DNA from: Cryptomeria japonica
Lineage: Eukaryota > Streptophyta > Pinopsida > Cupressales > Cupressaceae
Assembly: GCF_030272615.1 (NCBI RefSeq)
Contig: NC_081415.1
Location: 605,687,137 to 605,751,136, forward strand
Direction of reading: 5' to 3'
Length of the DNA: 64,000 nucleotides
The stretch's first letter is position 1; the number at the start of each line of letters is the position of its first letter. Positions 47,256-60,750 of the stretch are shown in pieces. A program made the translations under genes and the position numbers. Under the pieces are notes generated by a model. That model searched no databases. It had not been told where the DNA came from and saw only the letters and a program-made list of their open reading frames with translations.

Positions 47256-50200
47256 AAACACCTAGTTTTTACCCAAAAAAAATGTAGTAATAAGTTATAC
47301 TACAAGATAGGTGTTTAGGAGAAAAATTGCATTGTGTCATCCTCACTAGTTTGATTTCATTAGAATGGAGTTGGGAATTTTTCATTTTTATGTTAAAATA
47401 TCAAAGAGAGGCTCCATATTTAGTCTAAAAGAATCTTTCCTTTTTTGGCAAAGGAACTTGACGACTAGTTTTAAAGGAAATGATTTGGGCCTTACTCTTG
47501 TAAGCCCCACTAATATGTATTGAAATGGGATCCTAGGAATAACGATGCAAACTAAGATCTCAAATCTATATTACAGAATATTAGAAAATTAATAGGTTTA
47601 CCTACAGTCTTTAAAGGAGAGATAAGAACATAAATTTTATTCCTTTGTTGCAATGGAATTGAGATTTGTGAAGTGTGTGTTTAAGACCTAGGTTTAATGA
47701 TTGAAAATGAAAGTTTCATCAATAACAGAAAATTAAAAAAATATGAACAAACACAATAAGCCCAATCTACAAAAAAGTTACAAAGAGGAACCTAGAGCTA
47801 CAAACTAGACCTAAATTATCAAACTAGTGTGTTGGTTGCCCTAGTCTAAGGTGCCTATAACTAAAAGAAAGGACAAAAAATGTAGTCAAGAGGTCATTTC
47901 GATCTGTCTCCTAAAAACCCAACCAAAAAGTGGTAGACACATGTCTTAAGTTCCCTAGCCCAAGACTTTTCCCCTTTTTTAAACCTGGGAATGTTTTTCA
48001 CTATTTTCTCTAATCATATGTGACTTTTTTGTAGTAGGATCTCCCAGTCTAGTACCTACGTATTGTACCCTAACTAATAATATTATACTAGTTTCTCCTC
48101 CTATCTCTACATATCCTACCTTTGAGCCCACCTTGCTTAATCAATTTGTCCTCTTGTCTACCTATGTCCCCTCCACTTAATCCTATTCTTCAACTCTACC
48201 TAGCACACCATCTTCACTCATGGTCCAACCTCCTCAAGTGATCTCTCATAATCTATAATACTAGCACCATCAACCACATTAATATCACGCATCATAAAAT
48301 CCATCCATCCCTTCATCCTTTACCTCTACCTATGGCTCCCAAGGTAATACTAGAGATTACTAGAAATATCCATAACCACATCTCATTTGAGCTTCATTCC
48401 CCATTATGGAATCTCCTAATATAGATGCAAAAATATACTGGGTTCCCTTTGGATGCCCTTTCAAATCCTTAATTATTATGGCACCCTATCTAGTCTATAC
48501 CACTCAATAAGATCTTCCCATCGAAAAATCATATCACTTTTTAATACTCTCCTAATGAAAACTACTTCATCTTCCATTTCTTCACCTCTATATATGACCA
48601 ATTTATACTCAAATGGGTTATTATGGATCCCTCACTTCCCTCTAGGTCTCACACTACTATATTCTCAAAGGCCCATACCTACAATAGTGATATTGCTAAG
48701 TTATCCAACCGCCCATGTATACCAAGCGGAGATCCTTATATAATTACACTAGCACACAAGGGCTCCAAGAAAATTCATTTCCCTATAGTTCTATGATGAA
48801 TTCTACCAACCCTATATAAAAAATCTCCTTGTCCTTTTTAGTAGCAAGATGATACCAACAAGACCTAGATAAGTGGTGAGCCTTTTAATTGCAATTGAAG
48901 TTTGAGAGTAGTCACAAGTCTCCACAACTCAGGGATTTCTATCCATGCTAAGGAATATTGCATTGACCTATCAAACCAAGGTTCATATAACTTGAAATGG
49001 GTCAGCACTGTATGTGCATTACAAAGTTGTGCTAGGTTGCTACTCTATGTTGACCATAAAAACTATAGTAAAGGAGAGTGCAAGAAAAAAACTATTCAAA
49101 ACAACTATAATTGATAAATAAATGTCAAAGAAAGAATAGGTACAATGAAAATACAATATTATACTGAATTAATTCCAATCTATAGTAAGTAAATTAAAAT
49201 ATCCATTAACTGTTGCTTAGACTATTGACTCTTATTTGGCTAATAATTGCCACAAGAAAATAGAGTGAATGATATAACCATTTATTAATTTGAATTCAAA
49301 AGATCTATCTAAATTGAAAGCATGAAATGGAACTAATTAAACTAGAAACTAAACTAAGAATAGCTTTACCTAAAGTGGGTCCCCTTGGTAAGTACTCCTT
49401 ATGAGATTATAGAATTACACAACTAATTCAGAAATGCATTGTATTTCATTCATTATGGGTTTGTGTGCCTTGCTTGCCAAATAGAGATACTATAGTAATC
49501 AAAGTGTCATTAACCTTTTTTGGTCATGCTAGGACTCATTTATACATTCAAACCTACGATTATTCCTCTAGCTAACTACTGCTTGATTTCTGAATCTATG
49601 GAGAGGTTTATTGAATATATAAAGGAAACATAAATTGAGGAAGAGTCTTATTAGGATTGAAATTCATAAAAACTTCAAGACATGAATGTCCACTTGAATA
49701 ATTACATAAAATTAATGAATTACATTCTCTTAGGTGGTTAGGAACGTTGTGGAAGAGGTCCACATGCGAGTGTCAATCATGGATAGCTCAGAACACCTAG
49801 AACTGATTTTTACTGGTTCAAAGATAACTCTGCCCTTAATTGTAGGAACTCACATAGTGCATGGTTACAAGAATAGTTGCTTCTGATCTGAGTGAAGTGG
49901 TGCATATCAAGTTAGTACATACAACATTTCAAAACTATACCAATCATCCATTCTCATCCATAACATGATATACAATTATAAGCATATATGTGTATTATAC
50001 TTAGACCCATTAAATAGACATATCAAAAGTGCTCATATGAAGGCTTAATAGTATGATAGTTCAAACTATGACTAAAGGTTGCAATGTTTATGCCATAAAA
50101 CTTAACTAAATATTATGATGTAGCTTATAAAAGGAGAAAAAAACAAGGACCTATCATCCTCCCCTACCAATTTAACTTCTTGATTTTTTCAAAGTAGACC

Positions 50201-50285
50201 CCAATAACTGATTTTGTGTAAGAGTCATTTCCCTAAATTATGAATTAACAATAATAAATAAATTTTGTGGTAATACATTCCAATA
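47256..50285. other. Unresolved decayed sequence
   Basis: Three kilobases with no LTR pair, primer site or domain motif that I can support. The plus-strand frame 48453-48743 and neighbouring short frames have no recognisable motif. TGTGAAACACCTAG at 47253 could mark an insertion into Copia B, since gag breaks off there, but no partner end was found. Confidence 0.4.
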
Positions 50286-50850
50286 GAATCTATTGGATCA
50301 TGCAATCTCGTGCCATCTTGGTTCTTTTTCCTCCTTGTTGTACTTCTCAATCTCTCTCTAGTTTGGTATAGGCCATAAAAGTAGTGGGGACTGGAAAAGT
50401 AGCATCCACCTCAAAATCTATGATTTAGCTACATCTATGCAATTTATGGCTCTCTGGATGGATGCATGGTAATTGTATAAGGAATGGGTCTCTTTCTTCT
50501 TTAACTCATATGTGAGTTCCTGCTAACATTGTATAATAAATTCTAGTATGTCACTACCCAGTGCATGAATCATGTTGTCATATGTTGCATAAACTTCTAA
50601 CCAGGATGCTAATTAGTTATTGAACAACATGTCTACTAGTCAGTAATGCCCAATCATTCATGATAGTATTTATATCATTATATTCACCCCTAAGAGACAA
50701 GGTAGTTGTTCTTTCAAATTCTCTATAAGTGACTATTTTCCTTTCCCTATTGTTCTCATGCTTCATATAACAGAAAAAGGCCCTTAATTGAATGTCCCCA
50801 ACATATAGGGGGTATTCCAATTAGTGTTGTATATCACAACAAAGTTCTGC
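50286..50850 (-). pseudogene. Possible decayed ORF of unknown type
   Basis: A minus-strand frame stays protein-like for about 180 codons despite several stops: EYPLYVGDIQLRAFFCYMKH and ERKIVTYREFERTTTLSLRG between 50820 and 50620, then DPFLIQLPCIHPESHKLHRC and VDATFPVPTTFMAYTKLERD down to about 50340. I do not recognise it. It could be an old gag or accessory ORF of the element that carried Copia B, or unrelated. Confidence 0.3.
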
Positions 50851-52718
50851 AAATAAAACTCACATAACACATTTTTTAATTCTGGGGTGGATGACTAAAA
50901 AAGATGAAATAATTATTTGGGAGAGACAAGAGAACAAGAAAAATATAGATACAAATGCATAAACTAAACACAAAGAAACTATTCTCTAAGGAACAATGTA
51001 TAAACCCTTATTAGGGGTCTACAGTTCATTATTTGAGGAACCACGACAGCCATGGTATCCACCTTACCTCTTAGTCTTACAATCTTTGTCTCTTTCTCTT
51101 GCAACTTATTTTCCATTGTTTCCTACAACTTTTCTTTTTTATTTCATCAATTCCTTCTCACATATATGCAATTATTTGTGTTCATTATTTCAATATAATG
51201 GATGGCCAAGATAGTCTAGAAGAAATATGAGGCACCTAGGTATCAGCGGCAGTTTCCACTACTTGATTAGTTACTTGTGTAGAGTCTTGACCCAATTACA
51301 GCCTATGTCTCTTTGGTGTCCATCTCTTATAGCCTATCCAAGTTAGTATCATTAGGTTTTTTAGTTTCTTCTACCTCGGTCTCCTGCTCCTCAACATCAA
51401 GCACCTCAATTTCTTATTCATCCTCTATCTTTCCTGCTACATCCTCTATTTTCTCTACCACAATTTTCTCTCCATTTCTTCTATTAATACTTCATGTTGT
51501 AGTGCCCCTCCTTGATTCAACAATTATGATAGGATGTGATAGATACTTATGGATTTGTTCATGTTCCTAATGCTCCTTGCTTCTTGTTTCATTCTTTATA
51601 ATTGATATTCACTTTGACATTAGTGGATTCATTATGGTTACTATGATGTTGTTGATTATATGGTCCAGTTTAATTATTGAATTTAGGTATAGGATTAGCT
51701 TTGTGATTATTCAATAATTAGGAGATGTGGTTCATTTTTATTTCTTATGATGATTTATCTTATGCTAACCCTAATTTGGTTTCTACGTTAGATGTAAATG
51801 ATGTTGATGCAATTTATTATGTTATGTCTTTATTATGATGTCTTTCTATGGTGAATGCAAAATGGATGATGTCACATGACTCGTCATTGAGCGGGGTGTG
51901 ATGTTGCAATTCTCTTTCACTTGCTTGTATATATATATATATATAGACATTTGGTGTTATGCAAGATGCAAGTACTAAATGAAGAGGGGAAAAGACTATT
52001 GAGGTGGATTAGATAGCAAATATGCAAATCAAACATATAATCATATGAAATTGAAAGACATATTTTGAAATGCTCAAAATAAGAATGAAATGCATATACC
52101 TCATGAATCTTATAACTTCTCCTTTAGATGATGCTCCACTTGATGTGCTCCTCTTGTTTGCTTGATGTGGATTTCTCTCCAATGTTGTGCACAATATGAA
52201 ATGGATTTTGGAGGATGATATGGATAAGGTGATTAAGTGTGGATGAGATATGATTTTGACATGGTAAGGTTGATAAGATGAATTTCCTAGGCTCAAAAGG
52301 GCTGAATAAGATTACTAAGCTTGGAGATGATGAATGAAGGGATGGAGTCCTCAATTTATAGGAAGAGGAGAGGAAGAATGAATGGTTAGGATGGATCCAA
52401 GATGAAGGGCTCGGATTGCTTGTGAGCTCACACAAGGTCCAAGAGAGGGTGTGGAGACCAAGAGATATGCCTTAAAGGCATTTCTTGTCTCCACACTCCA
52501 CAAGGTGCATTGGGAAGACTCCCCAAGGTACCTTGAGAAGAGAAAGGTGCATTGGGAAGACTTCCCAATGTGACTTGAGAGGAGCAAGGGATGTGACATT
52601 CCTTGAAGAATGGAGAGGAGGAATTAAAAATTCTCCAAAAAGGGATAATCATGGGGATTAGAGGAAGAAGAAGGAATTAAAAATTCATTGGGAGAGGAGA
52701 TGCCTAGAGGATTGTGAG
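50851..52718. other. Unresolved sequence, possible minus-strand LTR
   Basis: Positions 51313-51570 read on the minus strand as an acidic low-complexity stretch (KIVVEKIEDVAGKIEDE). A TA microsatellite lies at 51928-51945. At 52354-52363 the minus strand has CTATAAATTGAGGACTCC, a TATA-plus-start arrangement common in plant LTRs. A 42-bp near-duplication lies at 52502-52590 (AAGGTGCATTGGGAAGACT twice). Element E begins at 52719, probably inserted into this older element. Confidence 0.4.
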
Positions 52719-54149
52719 TGTAGATGTCTAAAAATGGTCAATGCTTGCGGAATCATATTTTAACATTGACGCATTGCCTCATTTTAGGGTTTTTGCATCA
52801 CATTAACATCTCTTCTATGTTGTGTACTTTGTCTTTATCATTTGCGAGCATTGAGTCCTTCTACATTCTTCATTTGTCTCACTTTCAAATTTGGTCTTGC
52901 CAATAACAATCTTCCGTAATGATTTTGGTCGATCTTATCCTGTCGCATCAATGTGCATATTCATTTGTAATCATTTTGGACATCGTCAATCCTAATTAGG
53001 GTTTTGTCCTCTTATCAATCTTGTCATCTGGTGATTTATTTGTCTTCGATCCTTGTCATTTTCAATCTTGTCATTTTGTGATCGATTTTTCATCGATCAT
53101 TGTCATGTTCAATCTTGTCATTTTCTGATCGATTTGTCATCGATCATTATCATTGTCAATCTCATCAATTTTGTGATCGGTTTGACATTGATCATCGTCC
53201 TTCTCAATCATGTCAATTTGGATTGATTAGTCATTGTTCCTCGTCAATTGGCACATTTATCAGCATTGGTCTTTTATCAAGTCAGAATCATGATCAAATT
53301 GACTCTACATCAATTATCTTTTGTCAAGACCTAATTGTCGTCCTTGCATTTCTAATTCATCTTCTAGGGTTTTATGATTTATTCATTTAATCTTGTTTGT
53401 CATTCTCCCTCTAGGTTAAATAATTTATTTATTTATCCTAAGTCTTCTTGTCACAATTAAATGTTTATTTAATTGGCTAACTAATTCCTCCCTCTTTGTG
53501 AATTAATTAATAAATGAAAAATTGTTAATGAATTCACTTAATTCCTAATTTCCTCATTTTCTAATTTCCTAATTTCTAATTCATCTAATTTTCAATTTTC
53601 TCCTATATTTCTCCTAATTTCATGGGAATGACATAGCAAATTTGTCATAATTGTCAATCAATCAATTTTGACATAGCAATTTGTCAAAATTGTCAATCAA
53701 TCAATTTCACATAGAAAGTGTCAATTTTTCATAATTTGTCATATTTGTCATTCTTGATTTGAAATTTCCATTCAAATCAAATTCATGCTAATCTTGTCTT
53801 TTCTCCAATTTGTCTATAAATTGGATGAATTTCTTCAATCAGGAGGTCGAATCAATCACGCTTCTAGTACCCTTATGTTGTCGTCTTGTCTTGTCAATTT
53901 TGCTTTCATCTCATGCTTATGCACTTGAAGGTGAGATCCACAAAACAAAAGCTATTTGAAGGAGAAAGAAGGAAAATGGAGCCACATGAAGGAGACATCT
54001 ACATTTGGTTTGCTTAGTTTTCATTTTGAATGTCTTGTTTTCATGTTTTCATTGAGTGTAATTAGGATTGGTCATTGCAATTGAGTTTTCATGATTGAAC
54101 TAGACTAATGTTAACATTGCTTTGATGATTTCCACATTTCCTAGCTACA
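52719..54149 (+). repeat. 5' LTR of element E
   Basis: Termini TGTAG and CTACA are perfect inverted repeats. The 3' end is confirmed by the LTR copy ending at 1119, where homology stops at the same base. The left end is set by the inverted repeat only. The LTR is rich in ATCGAT and TTGTCA motifs, for example GATCGATTTTTCATCGATC near 53081. Confidence 0.78.
53814..53822 (+). promoter_or_regulatory. TATA box of the element E LTR
   Basis: CTATAAATT, about 335 bp before the LTR end, conserved with 808-816. Confidence 0.55.
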
Positions 54150-54154
54150 TTAAT

Positions 54155-54173
54155 TGGTGAACCTGATGTGAAC
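54155..54173 (+). other. Primer-binding site of element E (tRNA not identified)
   Basis: TGGTGAACCTGATGTGAAC, five bases after the LTR end. Its complement ends TTCACCA and contains GTTCACATC, close to a tRNA T-arm (GTTCAAATC), as expected of a tRNA 3' end. Element G has a similar site. Confidence 0.65.
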
Positions 54174-56278
54174 TAACCCCCTAACCATGCTTTTGAGTGC
54201 TTTTGAGCTGATTTGTAGGTGAAAAACCCAAGAAACAGGGTAATTCAGGGCTTTCTGAGCACTTTTGCCCCTGTGTAGGAGCAATTTGCGCCTGTGTCAA
54301 GTGATTTGCGCCTATGTCAAGGACTTTTGCACCTGTTTCAAAGGGATCTACGCCTGTGTTACTTCATTATGCACCTATGTTACAACAATTTGTGCCTGTG
54401 TAAGGCCAGAAACAGAGGTAAAAAGCAGTGTTTTTACTTGCAAATTACTTTGTTTTGCATTCTGTTTCTGCATTTTGGTTTTTCTTTGGTACTGATTCTT
54501 GATGTAGCACCTTGGCATTACGCATGGCAAAGACAAAAATGAAACTACTAACAAATTTTATGCAGGTTCGCTAGTCAAAGACCAAACAAATCAAACTTCT
54601 AACTTGGTGATTTTGCAGGTTGCCTTGTATCTCAACTGAACTTTTGTGTTTGTAATTTGTAATTAGGCACCTAGTATGATTGCTAAGTAGGATGGAATGA
54701 ACATGTGTTTTCTTTGATTGTCAAGTTTTACATTGGAGTAGGAGAGTATGCTCTCATCCTTCTTAGGGTGATCAAAAATCTAGATCTTTGATACCATTCT
54801 CATGGCTCGGATTGTTTGTTACCTTTAGAGGGCCTACCTTCCCGACCATTTGCTTTCTTTTGCAAGCAAGTGATAATCGTGAGAAGGGAACAACCCAAAG
54901 TGAGTACAACTAGAATACCTTGGCATTCTAACTCACTATAAATAAATACCTGATGGGCGAAAGCTTTGAAGGAAGGGTTATGTGGGAAATGTAGTTACTT
55001 GGGAAGTGATGACCCTTGGACTCTTTCTCATATCAACATCTAAGTAGGGCCTCATGGTCTAAATTGTGCTTGTGCAACTACATTTTTTTGGTATCTTGGT
55101 GGGCTTAATGTCTCAATCACACTTGCATGACACCAAGGAGTAACACTTAACAGAAATCCTTACTAAACACCTTGTATTTAGAGGCCAAAAATCCTTCTAG
55201 TTGCTTGAGAAGGACAAGTTCGGATACTTGGAAGAGATACTAAGTTCGCCATGGGGAGATTTCCATGGGGACTGATGCTTGGCTGCCCTGAGAAGTGAGT
55301 GTCATGGAGGGGAGCCCGTGGGGTCAAGCATCTATGTATTCTCCTTGAATCTCATAATGAGTCTACCTCTCAAGTACCTACTGTCTTTACCTACCATAAG
55401 AAATGTGTGAATGAGCATGATTGTCTTGAGTCTAAGTTAAAATATCTTCTCTCCTTTTCTTGTCAAAAGTTGAGTTGTGTCTCATTTCAAAAACAAGACA
55501 AATTGATTCAAAACAAGGTTAAACACAAGAGTATTTCATCCAACAAAGTTCAAAACACCTTCAAACATGGTTGTCAAACATTTTTCAAAATCTTGTCTCA
55601 ATATTCATGTCACTTAGATTTAGGTTCAACCTAGGTTTGGATTTTGCAAATTCATTGTCAACTACCAAGGTTAGGTTTCACCTAGGTCATACTCCTTTGC
55701 ATATCAATAAGGGTCATCCATTTTCATGTGTCCTCTTGCATTATAGCAATACCATTTCATAATTCAACCTTAGGTTTTGCCTTAGGTTGACATTATCATA
55801 CATTTGCATGTGCATACCCTAGGTCCCTTCATTAAGCTTAAGTCATTATCATATCATATTAGGGTTACTTGCATAGTAATTGTCTCTTTGCATATAGTGT
55901 CAAAACTAGGTTTTGTCATACTTGAGTAATGCAAATCTTTGATAAAACCCTAAGTTATTGTTAGGAAGTCTAGACCTTATCATACTTTTGTCTTTTTGTC
56001 ATCAATGTCATTTGGTCAAACCTAGCTTAGTATCCAAGCATATAGGGGAGACATTGTCATTTTGTCCTTTTGTCACTTGGTCCTTTTGTCCTTTGAGGTC
56101 TAGACATCATTTCAATTTCCTAAGGGTCTCTTTTTAGATTTGCATTCCAAAAAGTTTGTCAAAATCTTGGATAACAACCAAAAACATAGGTTGCATTCTT
56201 GCTATAGATTTCATTTTCATCTATTTAGTTTGCATTTAGTTGCATATCACACATTATCCTTGAAAATTTCCAAAAATA
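54174..56278 (+). other. Leader of element E
   Basis: 2.1 kb between primer site and gag. It contains the 21-bp repeat array and otherwise AT-rich sequence with repeated TAGGTTT(T/C)(A/G)CCTAGGT-like motifs around 55620-55780. Short frames (55299-55634) show no domain. Confidence 0.6.
54267..54402 (+). repeat. 21-bp tandem repeat in the element E leader
   Basis: Seven copies of GCGCCTGTGTCAA-like units at 54267, 54288, 54308, 54329, 54350, 54371 and 54392 (spacing 21, 20, then 21 four times). It keeps a frame open with a seven-residue repeat (CAYVKDF, CTCFKGI, YACVTSL, CTYVTTI), but its position before gag argues for an RNA or structural role. Confidence 0.85.
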
Positions 56279-59200
56279 TTGCATTCGCATAGTGACATGC
56301 CTATTGAGACAAGGTCAAAATCTAAGAAGATGGGCGAACCAACGTATCAACCCATTGACAACATATCAAATTCACAGTTTCAAACTAGTCAAACAGTACA
56401 AATTGAAGGTTTGTCAAACACATCATTACCACCATATGGAATGGTTCAACTTGGACCACCTCCATTATATGAACCAGTATTTGTACCCATGAAACCAGGA
56501 CATGGGAGTGTTCCACCAACACCAAGAGGAAATGCACCTTTTGATTGGAATCAACCAAACCTACAACATGAAATTCAAACATTACATGAGCAACAAACTC
56601 TTTCACAAGTATTTGGTTCAGATCAAGGAATTCAATAGGAGACAAATCCAAATGTCCAACCAGATTCTTCATCAGATTTCGATGCTTTTGATGATGTTGA
56701 TATGTTCCTTAAAGATCCTAAGATGACGAAAAATATGGATAAATTCTTGAACAAGGTCTTTAAGATGTTCCCACAAAAATATCTTGACACGATGAGTAAT
56801 GTGACCTTCTCAAGTGAGCAAATAAATGTGCAAAAACAACAAGGTGGTGAGATATTAAGTTTCTCTCTGCATCCAAATGAATAAAATGTGCAAGAATAAA
56901 CTCAACCTACCTTGATGAGTAAATGTGCTTCAAAGGAATTGGCAGTGACTATTCCTCAAAAGTCACCATTTGAAACAATAAATAATCCATTATTTAACAC
57001 AACACTTGTAACACAAGATCAAATGAGGACCACACAAATATTGACAGCTGTCACTCAACAAGAAGTGGTTCCTCGCATGCATAAAATTGGATCAAAATCT
57101 AAGATGCAAGAAAACTTCATGACTGGAATGCCTAATCTCACCAATGTCCAAAACAATTCCACAATGCAGCAAAGTTCCTATGTCCCATTAAGCTTACAAT
57201 ATTTGCCAAATACTCAAGTACCAGCTATGCAAACTATTGTGACAGATCCTCCGATAATGGTCACACAAAGAGCTACAAATAATGATTTGCATCAACAGCA
57301 AATGTTGCAACAATTGAGTAATACACAAAATGTACAATCAAATGTGCAAACAAACAATGCACAAAAACAACAATATCGCATTCGACAACAAGTTGTAGCA
57401 CCTTTTGCACCATTACAAGTTAATGCAAACTTGCAACTACCACAATGGATTGGACAAACCACAAAGCAAGTCAATGCAAGTGCCATATCCCATCTTAAGG
57501 AGAAACAACAAAAACCTCCCAAACAAAGTTTTTTGCAAATGATGGGATTTACACCGTGACAACAACAATTGGCACAAAGTCAGCAAATTCTGATTCGTCA
57601 GCATCAACAACAACATGTGCCTCAATATGTGCCAAGACAAACAAGATATCATACTTCACAACCGCAATTGACACCTGTGCAATATCAACAACACCCTCAA
57701 TTGCAATATCAACCTACGATACAAACAATGATTCCACCACAAGAAGCATAGAAACAAGGTCAATATCAAGGCATGGCACAACCACAACAAGAGGTGTACC
57801 AAGAAAATTATATGCCGAAGACACTAAAGACGGCAATTTCAAAGCATCAACAACCGATCGGAAACACGATGTATTGACAAAGAGTGCCCACTAGGATTAA
57901 TGATGGACCTCCAAAATTTGACACAATCGCACAATAGCTTGAGAAGTTGCAATGACAAGTCGATGCATTGGAAACCAAAGGAACAAAGAAGTTGTACATA
58001 GATCAAGATTTATGTCCTAATCCATTTGACAAGAGCTTGTACATGCTTCCCTTCCCTAAGCATTTTGAGGCACCTAATTTTGAGAAATATAAACGGAATG
58101 GCAATCCAAAAGACCATATTCAAGCATTTTTTGCAGCATGTACTGAAGTGAGTTATGAGGAAACATATTTAATGCACTTGTTTGCACAAAGTCTCATGGG
58201 ACAAGCCATGATTGGTATTCGCATTTGCTAGGGAATATAAAGACTTGGTCGAAACTAGCTCAAAAGTTTATATCTCACTTCACATTTAACATCGACAGTG
58301 ATGTGACCATGTCAAGTTTATGCAACACCAAGCAAAAGAAAGGTGAACCATTAGTGATGTTCTTGCAACAATGGAAAAGTCTGTATAGTTGTTCTTCCCT
58401 AGATATACCTAAAGAACAACAAGTGAACTTGTTTATCCAAAATTTGGTCCCATAAATGATGTATGAACTCAAATTGAAAAGTCCCAATACTATTGAGAAA
58501 CTCATTAAGAAGGGAATGAACATTGAAATTGCTCTTGTAGCTAAGGGAATCATTAAGCTCAACAAAGACAGTGACAACACAAATAATTTAGGGGACATAA
58601 ATAGATTTTGGTACAAAAACAAGAATGTCACTAATGGAGTTGTTGATGTAAGAGTGGTGAATGCAAATCAACCCCCGTTCACAATCAAGAAATTGAGTGC
58701 TCCTAATATGTCAACTATGGAACAAAATCAAACACCAGTGAGCAATGTTACTCAACAGCCACAATACCAACAACATACTCAACAATACACTCAACAATAT
58801 AATCAACAACAAGGTTAGCAACAAAACTAGCAACACAAGCCTTTCCAATCAAGGGATGGGCCTCCTTGATAGTTTATGCCATTGGGAGAGCCTATTGAGT
58901 TAGTAATGAAACAATTAATACAAGCAAAATTTATCAAGTTACTAGATATCAAGGTAGAACCATTGGTAAAGCCGCATTGGTGGAATGATAATGCATATTG
59001 TGAGTACCATCGATTGAAAGGACATAAAACTATGTCATGTTTTCAATTGAAACATATGATTCAAGACTTGTTAGAGCAAGGATTAATTGAGGTAGATCCA
59101 CCCAACATGGCCTCTAACACTGATCATACAATTTTCAAAACTCCTTTGCTTGATCATGACAAGGGTAAAGCATCTTCTTCAAACTCTACCCAAACAGCAA

Positions 59201-59375
59201 ATTATGTGAATACTGGTTACAACAATGTCATCAATTTTTTTCATGTTTCAAATGAGTATGTTTCCACCCTAAGATTAAAGGTACAAGATCCTTCTTGCGC
59301 AGTCACCACTCGTCGATCCAAAATAGTCCTGAAAGGAGCTCCTGCAGTTCCTCCCAAATCAACTCCTGTGAGTTA
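56279..59375 (+). pseudogene. Element E gag (broken)
   Basis: ATG at 56279 opens MHSHSDMPIETRSKSKKMGE. A Pro/Gln-rich N-terminal region follows, with a strongly Gln-rich tract at about 57286-57760 (QQQLAQSQQILIRQHQQQHV). The conserved retrotransposon Gag domain (57968-58455) has FEAPNFEKYKRNGNPKDHIQ, then FFAACTEVSYEETYLMHLFAQ and LVMFLQQWKSLYS. A second Gln-rich stretch ends near 58818. The CEYHRLKGHKTMSC motif with MIQDLLEQGLIEV (58999-59080) is the Tat-type Gag C-terminus. Stops include those after DQGIQ, after HPNE, after GFTP and after QNLVP. The frame changes once near 58225. Confidence 0.82.
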
Positions 59376-60750
59376 GTATAATCTCCTAGATCATCTAGGA
59401 AAGACACCTGCACAAATATCAATCCTTGAGTTGTTTAAAATGTCCCCCATGCATCGTGCAATCCTAGATAAACCTTTAATTGAGTCCACTATCTCGATAG
59501 ACATTGATGTTGACCAGTTTCAAGCCTGAATTGGACATCTAGCTGTTTCCCAAAATGTTGCATTTTTTGATAATGATATTTCACCTGATAAGCTCCCTCA
59601 CAATGATCCTTTACATCTTGAAGTCTTTGTCGATAATTGCAAAATTTGACGAGTCTTGATAGATGGTAGAGCGGGTCTTAATATTTGTACCTTGAGAGTG
59701 GTCATTGGCCTTGGTTATATAGAAAATGACATTGATGCTTCTAGAAGAATAACAATCAAAGCATATGATGATGCTGAGCGCCCATCTAAAGGGATAATTA
59801 CATTGCCTATCAGAGTTGATCCAGTGATAGAAAACACTTTCCTGCAGGTCCTAGACCTTGATCTCCCTTACAATATGATTCTTGGTCATCCTTGGATCAA
59901 CACAATGAAAGAAGTTTCATCCACTTATCATCAATGTTTAAAATATCCTTACAATGGAACTGAGATAACAATTCCAGGAGATCCTAATCCATTTCAATTT
60001 TGTGCTACTCTAAAAGATTCCTCACAACAGCAAGTCCCAGTTAATAGAGAGGCCCACTCACATAGTTATGTGGATCCTAATGAATTGTTAGATGTTGTCA
60101 AAGGAAAATTGAAGATACAGGACCAAGGATGTGGAGAGTATTCAATGGATCAAACATTCCTCATTAGGAATTTACCAATATCTCTAAAATCATATGGCAA
60201 ACCACATTTGTTGCGAAAGGAACCTAAAATAGTCATTCAATATCAACCCCCCACTACATTTACAAGATGGGGTGAACTTGACAAAGAAACTTTAGATGAT
60301 GATGTCATAGATTGGCTTTATAAGGATCCAACTGAGACCCCACCTATCAGGTTACCGATGGAATGGTATGGCAAAGGATTTACTATGCTACAGAAGAAAG
60401 GATATGATGGCTGCAGTGGCTTAGACCTTGACAAGAAAGGAAGGCTAGAACCTATTATACCCAAGATGCGACCTCCAACTTTAGGGTTAGGTTTTGTACC
60501 ATTGTGAATTGGATCCTCATCTACCAAAGTGACTACGTGTGGAAAGGGGTGTGACTTTGATGATGAAACAACACCTGAGGATACCCGACCCAAAACTGAT
60601 TCCAATGAATGGGAGTGGAGTTCTTCTTCTTCTAGCTCCTATGCCCTTGACAATGTTTTCCTTGACCCTGATGATTTGCCTATGGAAGACAAACATGAAA
60701 TAACTCCCCTTCCCAGAACATGTCCTAATGCTTGGATAGAGTCATTCTAG
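59376..60750 (+). pseudogene. Element E protease and G-patch region (broken)
   Basis: Same frame as the latter half of gag. The retropepsin-like site reads VLIDGRAGLNICTL (about 59656-59695). The family pattern is a catalytic D followed by small residues then ALN, so the Asp is kept but the flap context is altered. ILGHPWINTM (about 59880) is the second retropepsin landmark. A G-patch follows at about 60367-60465 (YGKGFTMLQKKGYDGC, then LDKKGRLEPI), a glycine-rich nucleic-acid-binding module known next to protease in several retroelements. A Ser-rich acidic tail follows. Stops occur at about 59376, 59527, 59648 and 60505. Confidence 0.78.

Noticed and set aside
50286-50850. Endogenous pararetrovirus fragment
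   Set aside because: No movement-protein, coat or polymerase motif was recognised. The region is left as unknown.
52124-52652. Overlapping minus-strand frames of 74-103 codons
   Set aside because: Low-complexity Ser/Pro/Leu-rich readings of a purine-rich plus strand that looks like LTR. No motif.
57292-57522. Cys-rich minus-strand frame
   Set aside because: Shadow of the Gln-rich gag of element E (CAA/CAG repeats read as TTG/TGC on the other strand).
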